A DNA stretch of 64,000 nucleotides from Gavia stellata (taxonomy: Eukaryota; Chordata; Aves; Gaviiformes; Gaviidae). Where the stretch lies: contig NC_082600.1 in NCBI RefSeq assembly GCF_030936135.1, positions 19,971,943-20,035,942 on the forward strand, given 5' to 3'. The position numbers were made by a program, and so were the translations under genes. Below the pieces are notes generated by a model. The model did no database searches, was not told where the DNA came from, and was given only the letters and a program-made list of their open reading frames with translations. Of this stretch, positions 1 through 12,600 are shown in pieces (the first letter of the stretch is position 1; every line of letters begins with the position of its first letter).

Positions 1-524
1 CATCTTTGTAACATGAATTCAGATTGGAAGTTCAGTTCGGAGGCAGGTGGCAATTTCCACTTAAGTCCATTTGTACAACTGTAATCCATAAAGCACTTTG
101 CATGCTTTTATCAAATGCATGGGTATAATTGCAGCTAATCAATATAATCCTCTTACAGACTATCCTCTTTTAGTAAAATGTTACAATTAAGAAAGACAAA
201 ACTAAATTTTAATAGTAGTACTATATGGCTCTTAGATTATAGTTTACCAAGCAGTTACTTGGTTAAATCTGGTTATGACCTTTCATAATTCTAAATGCAA
301 TTTTTGGAAGTGTGAGGAGTGTTTTTGTTTTGTTTTGATGGTCTTATTAGTGTATTTCTAGTTGTTTCTTTCCCAGTGTGTGACTGACATTGCAGGGGTG
401 GATCATTTACCATGACTTTGAGTAAATTAAATTATTATAAACTACAGAAATGCTATGTTTCATGGGTTTTGTAAATGCTAAATATATTCACCAATGTTTA
501 GAATATACTTCTCCTTTTCTTCAG
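1..524 (+). other. NRDE2 intron tail at window edge
   Basis: AT-rich sequence before the first visible NRDE2 exon, ending in a pyrimidine-rich acceptor (ctccttttcttcag, ending at 524). I see no exon in it. It is inferred to be the 3' part of an intron because the next exon starts inside a codon. Confidence 0.75.
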
Positions 525-674
525 TCTAGATAAGAAAACATCAAATCTTACCAGCAATCGCTTTGTTTGGCTTGATGATATTGAGGCTTTCACAGCAGAA
601 ACCTTCAGAATAGACAAGAAACCAGACCCTGCAAACTGGGCCTACAAATCCCTGTATCGAGGAGACATAGCAAG
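525..674 (+). CDS. NRDE2: NRDE2 coding exon 1 of 11 in window
   Basis: Its first base completes a codon from the previous exon, 49 full codons follow, and it ends with two bases of an Arg codon (AG|gtacaa). It encodes [20 protein letters not shown] and then a [13 protein letters not shown] stretch. In human NRDE2 this is the start of the region reported to bind MTR4. Confidence 0.95.
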
Positions 675-3600
675 GTACAATATGTTGTTTTCTGCTGGCA
701 TTCAAACTATCACACAGTCACTATCTCAAGATTCATTAACTTGAGTCTAGCTGTGAAATTTTTATGTAGAAGATGAGAAAATAAGGTAGCTGAATGGTTT
801 ATTTCAAAATTTCACTTTGCATTGGGCAGAACGATTTTAAAAGGCAAAAGATGCCATGAAATAATGGGAATAAAGTGCATGATTTTCATTTTTTCTAAAA
901 TCATTCCATGTGTAGTAGACTGCAAGCATGTGAGCTTGTAGAACTGCCACCTGGAGGTGGCAGCATGGGGCAGATAAAAAAGCATGGTTTTGAGGTCAGA
1001 AATCCCAGGTTCTGTTATAGATCGTCTTTGGGTGACTGCCCCTTTTGATCTCTGTTGTTCTGATTCTGTGTCTGGAAGGGAAATGAAGGTACTGATTATT
1101 TCATACTAGATTGGGCAAGAGGTTTACTTACTGGCATAGTTTGATATCCTTGTAAGAAATAGGTACAGATACTTTCTTAGCAAACAGTTTCTGTGTTAGA
1201 TCACTCAGACATTGTGCTAAAGGGTATCTGTCTTATGCGTTGCTACATTTCAAATGACTATAGATGAAATTGCATATTCGACATCCTTAGTGGGTTACTG
1301 GTACTACGATGACTCTTCAGAACATTTCCCCGCATTAATGGAGAAGTCCGTCCAAAGGAGCCTATACTGGGCTCGTGCATTATGTATGTACACTTACTTC
1401 TTGATGTTTGCAAGGAAAATTGTTTACTATATGTAAAAAGTAATTATATGTGGAGGAGGGAGGATTTATGGGTTTTATTTTTGTAGTGTATATACCTTTG
1501 CAGTAAAATTGCGTGGTTACAATCCATTTCAATTTTCTGCCACCTTTGGATTATCAGCTATTGTTTGAGATTAAAAGTGTTGTTTTAGCATTGCACGTCA
1601 CTATGCCTGCTACTGAAATGACATTCTTGATAATATTTTAAGATGGTATTTTCCTTTCTCAATCCATAGGATTATTGTGGCCTTTATGAACCTGGTCTCT
1701 CTTTCCTCTCCAGTCCCCCGCCAACTTCTTGGCACATAAAATGGATAGAGGCTTAGGGATATAGAAAGATATTACCGGACTGAACTACTGGTGTCTGATT
1801 TTTTTCAGTTTAAAATAATCTAATCTAAATAGCCTTAAATAATGCTGTTTTGTCCTTTCTCCAGGTTTGTCTGCCTGGCTTAAAAGGATAGGAAGAAAAA
1901 AAAAATTCTTCTGCTGAGTATGACAGATATTGTTGAACAGGTGAAGCTTAGTATGATAATAAAAGTTGTGATGGCACTGAAAAAATACATGAATTGAAGT
2001 CTTAAATATGGAGAAAGTTACCAAGTTCTTACATTTTTGAAGGTCTATGCATACATTATTTGGGTCAATTTGAATTAAAGTATTTCCTCTATGCTTTCTT
2101 CCAAAAAGGAGGTGTCTTTTCTAACGTATATTGTAGAAGATGTTTAATTGTATTTTTCCTTCTAAGATACAAAAGGAGAGGACAGTCCTGTCTTGGCATA
2201 GATGCAAAGAAACAGTGTATAACTTGGGACAGTTCTGCATCAGAAAGGAAGCCATTACAGAGGCGACCTGACCGCTACTTCACAAAGAACAATGTGAAGG
2301 TGCTGAACACAGATGGGATTCCTGTTTGCAATAGAAGTTCTCCATCTGACCCAACGGCTTTTATACCAGTTTTCCAAATGGAAACTGATGAACCTTCGGA
2401 CACAACGGAGGTAAATCCTCTTGGGATTTATGATCCATCAACTACAGTGTGGCTACAAGGAGAAGAGTGCAAGAGTGCAGACCATGAGCCTGTAAATAGG
2501 CAGCAAACAATTCAAGAGCCTGGGATAAATGTTAACTCCATTCTAATGACAAAAGTGGAAGAACATAACAAGAAAGTCAGAGAAAACCCAAGAGATATTA
2601 ATGCTTGGATGGAATTTGTTTCTTTTCAGGTAAGTGTTCTGACAGACCTGGTTGATTATTATAAGTAATAAATATATGAACGTTATATTGTAGTATCATT
2701 TGTTTAGGACTGTATATCTTCTGTTGGTGAAGAATGAGCTGTTAATTCATCTTCACAAATGTCAGCATTCTTCTTGTGATTCTAGTGATGATTCTTCCTA
2801 ATGTTGTAATGATTTTTCTTTTTGTTACAAGGATGAATTAATGAGAGGACCTAGCCCTTATGCCAGTAAAGGAGAGCAGGAAGTAAGAAGAAAATCACTG
2901 AAGTTAATCTTAGAAAAGAAACTGGCTATTTTAGAGAGGGCAATTGAAAGCAATCCAAGTAATGTTGATCTGAAACTCGCCAGGCTGAAGCTTTGCACGG
3001 AATTCTGGGAACCACCAGCTTTGATTAAAGAATGGCAGAAGCTAATTTTCTTACATCCCAATAATCCGGAGCTGTGGAGGAAATATCTCCTGTTCTGTCA
3101 AAGTCAGTTCACTACCTTTTCTGTTTCAAAGATCAATAGTCTCTATGGAAAATGTTTGACTACATTGGCAGCTGTACAGGATGGCAGCATGGTATCACAT
3201 CCTTTACTGCCTGGCACAGAAGCAGCTATGCTAGGTAAGGTTCATTCTATTTCATGTTGTGATCGGAATGGTCTTCACAGGAGTTAGCTACGTTCTCTTT
3301 AAGAATAGACTTTCGTATGTATTACAGGAAGTTTTTATTCTCTTCAAAATGCCTGGCATCCTGATTTCTTAGCTGAGAATTAAAGCAGATATTGCAACCA
3401 AATATGGGTATAGCAGATGCTTTTCTTCCCCAGGAGAGTTTGTGATATAATGTCCAGTAAAGTCTAATGTGCTGAGCAGTTTACAGTACAAATGTCAAGG
3501 CTGGAGAATTGCAGGCAACAGCAGAGAGATGTACTTTTATCTTTGAAAAATATTTATTAAAAAAAAAAAAAGGTTGGCTTGTGAAAGAAACAATTACCTC

Positions 3601-6600
3601 TTGTCTGAAAGTTCTGTAGTTAATTACTTCAATCCAGAAAAGAGAAGGGATATGGGAAGTCTGATGTGAAATTTTCTTGAGCATCCCAGTTCATAGATGG
3701 AGAATTCTGAACTGTAATACCATGTGATCATGCCTTTTGTATTTATTGTATGCATATATCTACCATTTCTAATTTATTATATATTTATCCCTTGAAGGAA
3801 AATCAGTCAGATGATTAGGACACTGGACTGGATCCAGGGAAGAAATGCGTTCATGCTCAGTTCTGGCATGGGCTTTAAATTTATTTGGAGCGAAATGACT
3901 TAACCTATCCCATTTCAATTTTGCTTCTCTGGCTTGGGGGGTCATTGTGATTATTAATCTATGAATACACTGAGGAAGCGGAAATATTAGTATCACCATT
4001 AATATGTTTGGGGTTTTCTTCCCTTTTAAAATTTGCTTTTAATCTAGAGGAGACTATTATGAAGCAGTCCATATTTCCTCATGTGTGGCATAATCCAAGG
4101 AACCTGTGTTTTTATCCAAGTCCTGTAACTGCTGTTTGAGCAATGATGCTATCTGTTACACAATATCCAGTCCGGAATTATGGATTGAGATGCTGGGTTA
4201 CAACTTAGTTTCAGGTGTTCAGATCTCTTATGGTCTTTGGTCGATTCATCTTGGATCAAACACTGGAAAAAGTGCTGTAAAAGAAAAATCCTGTGCTGGC
4301 AGGTGGATATTGTACTGCCTGACAGCTTCTGATTGTTTCTTCTGTCTCTGATTTCCAACACTTCAGTCACTTTGTACACTAACCACAATGAATGATTCTC
4401 AGGACAAATGTTTTATTTAGCATCTGTTTTATCAAACAGGAAGGTTTTTCTTTCATTTTGTTTCCCTGCACAGAATATATTTGACTCATTAAATACTGTT
4501 TGTATGAGAAATTTGGTTTTTTTTAATGGAGTTCCTTTAACTAATTAACTATGTTAGATTGATTGACATTTTTGAAAATACTTGTTTGCTGGCAATATCT
4601 ATAGATGGGTTAAAATGAAAATTAACTTAATTCTATTTGTGTTTCTGTTCCACTCATAATGTCTTCTTGTTCTGTATTAAGACTATAGTGACTTGTTTAT
4701 TAACACTGTTGAGGCTTTTAGGTTTGGTGGGGGGTATTTTTCCCGCTTTGGAATTCAAGTGATAGGAGTGGAGAAATTTCCAGTAGGAAGACTTGATCTG
4801 AAATTTTTTTTTAGTGACTCAACTGTCTAATTCTTGGGCTGAATTCAAACTGTCAGCATACTTATTAGGAAAATTACCAAATTGTTCGTTAAGATAAATA
4901 TACAAAGAGTTTCACAAATTAATTATGAGGTGAGTAGCAGTGTAGATGTATGGTAGGCTTGTATCTTCAACCTTTCACCTTTACTAATGACAAAGAGCTA
5001 ATTTTAAATAGTGGTGGACTATGCCATCTAGTGTTCAATTCAGTACGCAGTACTATCTGCTTGGAAATAGGGGAGTGTTTTTTTAGAACATGACATTTAA
5101 GAAAGCAAGTAAAAATTAATTTAAAATTATAGATCAGTTTTTGTTTAAATTTTGAGATAACAATTCATAATATTTTAAATTTACTAAGAACTGTTAATAT
5201 AAAGCAGATGAAGATAAGCATTCTCAATTTTTGCTGTGGAAAGAGAGCCCTATTTTTCAAATTATACCTACTGGCTGGGGAGAAACATCCTTATCTTTTA
5301 GGTCAGTTCATCTGCAGAAGTGTCTTAGCATCATGGACTGAATTAAGTACGCTTTCATGCTGGTTTCAGCTTTTACCACAAAGAAAATTATGATCTTTGC
5401 ATTTCTTCAAATATATATTTCTTTTTTATCATGCAGAAAAACTTATGCTATAATATATTTTTGGCTCCAGTTTGGCAGCAAGTCCTGATGAGATATTCTC
5501 TATATTTAGACTATTTTAATCAAAGTTCATCTCTTTGAAGCTGAGAAACTAGAAAAGGACAACTTTTTCAGTGTCAGTTGGACACAGTGCCTGAATTGGT
5601 TAAAATAGTTTGGAAGATTCTATTATATACTTAAACATACTTTTTGTTGTTTAGATATCTTCAGAAATCTCAGAGTCTTTGTTATCAGAAGCAATCATTG
5701 ACTTTGCAGGAAAATTGGATGAAATGCCTAGTTTGTATATTTTGGCTGAATTAAAATTTTTATGTGCACACACCTGATGTAAATCTGAATACAGGTAAAA
5801 GGAGTAAATAATTTCCCACTTCTTAGTATTAAAAAATAAGATGATCATTATAAGCAATTGATGCTAACCTATGTTGTTACATGTGTCTATCTAGACACTT
5901 AAATATTTTGATTGTTTAAAACCCTTCAAAGCCAATACATTTAGTGAAGAAACAATACCTTTTAAGAACTGTTTTCAAAACTATCAATGAATTATTTAAG
6001 TCTTGATTTATGGGTTTGGGGTTTTTTTGCAAGCCAATTCAGATTATGATTTAAAGCAATTTGGTTTTTGAACAGCCACTGTTTTGTTAAGACTTGAGTG
6101 TAATTTGGAGTGATGGAATATCTCTGAAATGTCCTTGAACTACTTAGTAATAGAGGTGTTTATAATACCTGTTATTTCCCCAGTTCTTTCATTTAAGACT
6201 CTCATTGCAAATATATGAATGGAAAAACTGGGGCTTTGCTTCCCTTTTTAAGCTGAGACTTGAGGCTCAGTGTGTAGTAGGGATATGGTAGTGATTACAG
6301 AAAAAATTTCTTGAAGAGCAAGGGATATGACTCTTCTCTACTTTCAAGCAGTAATACTTTGACCAAAAGATCAGACTTCTCTTAACTGAGTTCTTATGTA
6401 AAGGAAAAGAAAATGGGAATGACAGTTGGAATGAAAATGGTGTATTGCCAACATATTACCAATATAACTATCTCATGAAAAAAATGAGGTAAAAAGGATT
6501 TTTGTTGTAATCACCTACTGTGTGAATTGTAATAATGCCCAGCATCTTCAAAGAGGGCTATGACCCACTCTGACAGATGTTGGATAAACTGAAGTTGGGA

Positions 6601-9600
6601 CCATTGCGTATAACTTTTATTCATCAACAAGTACAGTGCACGTATGGCGTGAATAAAAAGTAATCTCTGTGGCATATTTAAAGTGGGAGATCTTAAAATT
6701 AATTAAACTACAACAATCTTGACATGCATTTATGCTAGTTACTCCTTGTGTGTTGGATTTTGATACTGTTTCAAAACAATTATGCTCTACAGCACTTCAT
6801 GTACGTGTTTTGTATATTTGTGGGCTGTAATAAAATACTTTGCAACAAAATCTATTTGAAATACTAAAATGTTATCATCTTTACTTTACAGCTATATTTA
6901 TTCAGCAGTGCCACTTTCTGAGGCAGGCTGGCCATTCTGAGAAAGCAGTGTCTTTGTTTCAGGCTCTGATTGACTTCACCTTCTTTAAACCTGACAGTGT
7001 AAAAGATCTGCCAACAAGGGGACAGGTATCAATCTCCATTTAAATGGGTGTATGTCGTTGTGCATTACAGAGAATGCTGTAACAGAAAAATGTTGATGAA
7101 TTTTTAAGCACATAGGGAAATCTTTTGAATCACAACTTAGTTTGTGGTTCTTCAAGGTGATGCTTGCATTGGAAAAATGCTTGTGGGTCTTCTACTGTAT
7201 ATAGTAGAAGTGTGATAAGCAGTCATTTCTCGTCTTCTTTTTTACTAATTAAAGATGGGAAAAAATTAGTTGGCTGACCAGTGTCTGTGTCTAGCACTTC
7301 CCCTGCTTCTTTTCCTCAAAACTGCTGTTGTTTTGTTACTGTTGATGGAGAAAGCTGATAGGACCTATAATCTCTTTTTGTTCTAGACAGTTCTTGCAAA
7401 CATTTCTTAGGTTCTCCATTATCTGTTGTTTTCAGTAATTCTTTGATGGCTACATTAGAAACACCTTCATGCTTTAAAGTATGTTTTATTTGACCTATGA
7501 GATTCCATTCAGCTTATTCTGTTAAAGTACTAAATTGCTTTTTCTCTTGATTTGCTCAGGAGAATGTTGGGTGTGCACCCCAATAATAATCAGTAAGTTA
7601 ATATTTAGGTGGGGCTGTTGCCAGTGTAGCATCATCCCACTGAATTGTAGGGAGCTGCTTCCTTTTTAATGAGTGGTAGGGAGGGCCACCAGTTAGGCAG
7701 CTGGGCTATCATAGAGGACAGAAATTGAATTTCCTTCTCTTACCTCACCTTCTTCCCCAGAAACCGCTACTGAGACTCCATTTTTTGCTCTCTAGATTAA
7801 TGCTGTTACCCACCAATGGAGCAATCTTGCAGTTTAAATAATAGTGGTGTCCTCTTAAAGAGCCAAAAGTTTAGGGTTTAATCATAATTATCATACAGGA
7901 TGGGAGATTTGGTATAGTTACACAGATAAAGCTCGAGTTATACTTCCAATTATTTGAAAAACTGCAAGATTATCTGTAGTGTTTAAAAACTCTTAAGAAA
8001 GCAGGATGGAAAGGAATCTCAATTTAGAAGGGCAGTGTTTAGGTTGGAAGGTGCAGTTCTTGAAAATAGGAAAATGCTAGATTTACAGCTGATTGCACAT
8101 TCTGCTCTCCTACAGAAGCGTTATGACTCAATCTTGAATTACTTGTTTCTGTACTGTTTTCACAGCTCACTTTCTCACTTGGAGCAAAGAATATATCCAT
8201 GAGGAGCAGCATTAGATTTTGCAGTTGCTGTAAGCCTGCATTTTCTGATATGTTGATGCTTGATTTTTCTTAGAGTAAATTTTATTGTTAATATTTCTAT
8301 TAACAGTCCCATCTCAATGTCCAAGCCAAGGTTTAGTGGTATACAACAGATGCATACAATAGGAGAGATGGTCGTTAGAGCTAAGTATACACAAAGCAGG
8401 AGAGGAATTCATGAATCTAAAGATGAGAGATTACATACAGGCAGTGACAAACTCAGGAGTAGAACCCTGGACTCCTGACTCACTGGAAAGTGCCCTGAAG
8501 TTGTTGACCACCCTGAAACCTGAGAGATGAAAGGCCTTACTGATCTTTTCCTCTTGTCCTCAGCCCAGTCATATTAAAGTCCAACTGTAACATTTTGATT
8601 TGACCATAGGTGTATGATTGTCTGTATTATCATTCCATTAGCCAAATTCTTCATGGTCCCATGGAAGATAGGGAGGAGGGGAGATTTTGTTTCTGAAAGC
8701 CACATCTTGGGGACTTTGGATCCTTATCCTTGAAGGACCTGTATAGGACATTTGGCACAAAAGTATTTTGCTTTCTTTAAAGCCTAATACCTTTTAAAAA
8801 AAATCCTTATTTGCATGAGAAGAGCTGATGACAGTCCTGCAGTAACACAGGCATAATTGCAGTACTCAGTTGTTCCTGCTGATTCCTAAGCAGCATCTAA
8901 CAAAGTCTTCAGATACAGAAGTTGCACCCAGATAAGTGATTGTAGGGTCTGGAAAATCTAGGTTGACTCAGGTAGTGTCTGTACAACAGCACAAATTATT
9001 TTTCTGTATGTTTTGTTTTGGTTCCCCCTGGCCAAAACAACAGGTGGAGTTCTTTGAACCCTTTTGGGATAGTGGAGAACCACGAATTGGAGAAAAAGGA
9101 GCAAGAGGCTGGAAAGCATGGATGCACCAACAAGAAAAGGGTGGCTGGATTGCTCTTAAGCCTGGTATGTCTATGTCAGTATGTGTAGTTGTATGTCCAC
9201 GTGTTCTTCTAAACATTTTGATTAGAATGATACAAGCTGTTTCTTCTCACGTTTTTGCATACAAGTTTTAAAAAATATTTACCAAGGTTAAGATAAAGTA
9301 TATCACACTTCACAGGAAAAAAGCATGAGTTGAGTGTTCTATGTACGACATTGTTTATGGAATATTGTTGTCCTTCCTAGGGATGAGAATTAGGGGAGAG
9401 GATAGCATATCCTCCACTCCATGCTGAAAAGGCTAAAGGTGTGAGTACTTACTTGGTTCAGACCCATGCCCATCTAAAGTGGAAGGAAGCTACTTCCCTT
9501 AAGACCCTTTCATCATATTGGTAGACCAGGTGGAATTATAGTATTAGATGATAGTTGCCTCAAGGATTCCTAGCTTAATGATTCTATTTCTAGAATCACA

Positions 9601-12600
9601 TTTCAGTTTCTTATGGCAAATATATACTAGAAATAGGAGGAAAACCTTTCCTTTCTTTTTGTGATGCAGAAAATGAAGGAATTGCATCTTCACTTGGCTG
9701 GAGTGCCTCTGGGTGAGCAGGGATGCAGAAAACACTTCCCTGCTGCTTAGTCCCATCTCGTCTTGTGGTCTGTAGTGCTTCCCTTAATGTCAAGGACTAT
9801 TTCTCAAACAGATATATCTTGAAGGGAAGCAGGGGGCTGGAATGTGTCTGACCAAAGATGAGCTGTCTCTATTTTTGCTGCTTCTGCTGCTGTAGCAACT
9901 CTAATCAAGCAAGTTTGGCTTTGCTTTTAGTAAACAAAGGAACTGAAAAATGATCCTGTGCTTCCCTTGTCCCTAGATTAAGATGTAATTTCCTTGCCCC
10001 TTAACTGAGATCAGCAGTTCCACTACTGATGGCTGTAGACATTTTGCCCACAAATTGAGCAGACTCAGTATAGAGAAGAGGACCACTGCCAGTCTTGGGC
10101 AGGTCAATGTTTTTCCCTATGCATGTCAAGCCCAAAAGTTCAGCTGCAATCTATAATTGAGTGTAGTCTCTAAAACTGTCGATTTTTTTCAAACTTTGGT
10201 TAAATCGTGGAAATACTGTATTTTTTCATAGAGTTGCTGACTAAAGGAGAGGCTATAGAGCACAAAAAATATAGAGAGAGTAAAAATCTTGCCACCACCT
10301 GTTTGTTTTACCTGAAATTTAAGAACTGAGCGTGGGAATGTTTCACCTAGTTAATAGCAAATATGTGGATCAAGAATTTGGAGGTGGTGTAGAAATGGCC
10401 TGATTTTTGTACAAAAAAAATGATGCAGGTAACCATAAATTTTGAGGACTTTTTTTCTCAACAAGAAAGAAGAAAGTATTTGAAAAATCTCTACAAGCTT
10501 TCCCTTAGCTTACAGGTGTTCATCAGTTTCAGCACAGAATTAATATATTGCTGTCATAGGAAAAATATGCTAATTGTATCTAGTAGTCCAGAAAGATCAT
10601 CATAAAAGTGGGATGTGGTTAAGCACTTCTTTCGTGTGTGTTTAACTACATTGGTGGTTTCAGTTGCACATTAATTAAAATGTTGAAAATACCAGGCATT
10701 TTAAAGCAACATTGCCAAGCTTGGTTTGCGATGTTAAACAATTATAGTACTAATTTTACTTACAGTGTTTTTCTCAAAGTGTTTTGTGCACATGAGTATT
10801 CATAGAGCACATTTGAGATTGTATGCCCAGGTATGAAATGAAGAACCCAAGTTGCACAAAAAGGTGACTGACTCTTGGCTGTTGCTTGCAAACTGCTGTT
10901 GATAAAAGTGGTCCACAGCCTGTCAGTGTTTCCTTCTCTATGAGAAAGTTTGAGTGCTGACACTGATTCACTGGTTCAAAAAGTTTGGAAACCTCCTACT
11001 CTTACAGAGTTGGTGTCAAAACCCAGAACAATGATGTGGAAATTTTCAGCTGTCTTGTGTCTGTTCTATTAACACTGTGCTTGTTTACATTTTTAAAGTA
11101 GTTAAATTGTACGTCAAGTCTGGCCTTTGGATTTGGTGGATTAATTTTTCTTTAAAAATTTCGTGTGTGTCTTGATTTGGTTTTAGATGATGATGATGAA
11201 GAAGAGATAGATGAGGATCAAGAAATAAAGGATAAAACTCTCCCCAAGTGGCATATTTGGTTGGATATTGAATATTCTCGTGAAGCAAGGCATTGGTTAC
11301 CTTGGAGGCCAGACAAAACCAAAAAGGAAAATGAAGAAGATTGTGAAGATCCAGAAAGACAGGTCACTGTGATATTAAAAAAAAACGGGAGACGATAACA
11401 TGAATTATCCTTTCATTTGAATTAATTGCCAGTGGATATTTTAGAGGAGTAATCCTTTTCTTCATTTGGAAAAAATTATTTTCTTTGTTTGGAATTCAAA
11501 ATTTACCTGAGGTTTTGTGCTGAGACTTCTGAAATTCATGGGAAGCTCATAGTAAACTTTGGAAAGGGCTGTAGGCAAATAGACTGTCTTTGCTGTTCTG
11601 TGATTTCTCTCATCTGTATGTGGAAATATCACAGAAATCTGTGTTCAAGGTTTTGTTGCCTTCAAGTCAGATAGTTGGATTTTATTTTTTTTTCACTCTT
11701 GGGAGGGTAGGACAAGTCAGACATTGATTTTCAAATATAAATGTGTTAAATGGCCTAAGCGATAATATCTTTCAGATCCTCAGTGTGTAAGTTTTCTGTG
11801 GAGGTCTGATACTCAAGGGCAAAGAAATCTCTTGATAGCAAATTTACAGTCTGACCGGAAGAACACATTGCTTGTTTAACTTGTCTGTTTTTAATTTGAG
11901 TGACATTCTGTTACCATTTAATAGTAATTATAAATCTTTATTGACTTGAAAAGGTTCTTTAATTACATAAATTACAGGTTTGCTAATTTTATTTGATGGC
12001 ATAAATTAACGGAGTTTGCTTTAATTTGTATTTTTTTAGGTATTATTTGATGATCTTGGACCATCTTTAATCCAGCTTTCTAATCCAGATCTTCAACGTC
12101 AACTACTGTATTCATTTTTGGAATTCCTGGGAGTTCCATGTACAAGTAAACTCTTTCCTCCCAACCTCTATATTGCCATGGATGAAAATAACATCTTTGA
12201 CAGTGTGCTTTCTGATGAGAAACCACTGACTTCTGTTGATTTTCCACTTTCTGGATTCAGTAGTATTGGTCATATGGACACGATGCTACGAGGGAGACAT
12301 CACATAGGCCACTATAAAGAAGGAGAGGAGTTCATACAGAATGTTTTTCATGTTCTATTCCTGCTATTTTCAGGAAAGGAAAAATCTAAACTGTCCATTT
12401 GTTGGTTACAGTATGAAATATCTAAGGTAATGAGGAATCTGCATATAATCACTTTTGTGATGTGTGGCTTTCTTGTGTATTAATGTTTTATATTGAATTA
12501 AAATAAGTATTGATGAAAATTAAGTCTTGTAGGACTCAGTATTCAAATCAGGAAATGCCAGTTAAGATTGCACTGGGGGTAAAAAACCAAACAAACAAAC

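Noticed and set aside
2060..2166. Upstream extension of the frame of the second visible NRDE2 exon to an ATG at 2060
   Set aside because: The sequence before 2167 ends in a good acceptor (ttccttctaag), and the preceding exon's split Arg codon joins exactly at 2167, so the extension is intron.
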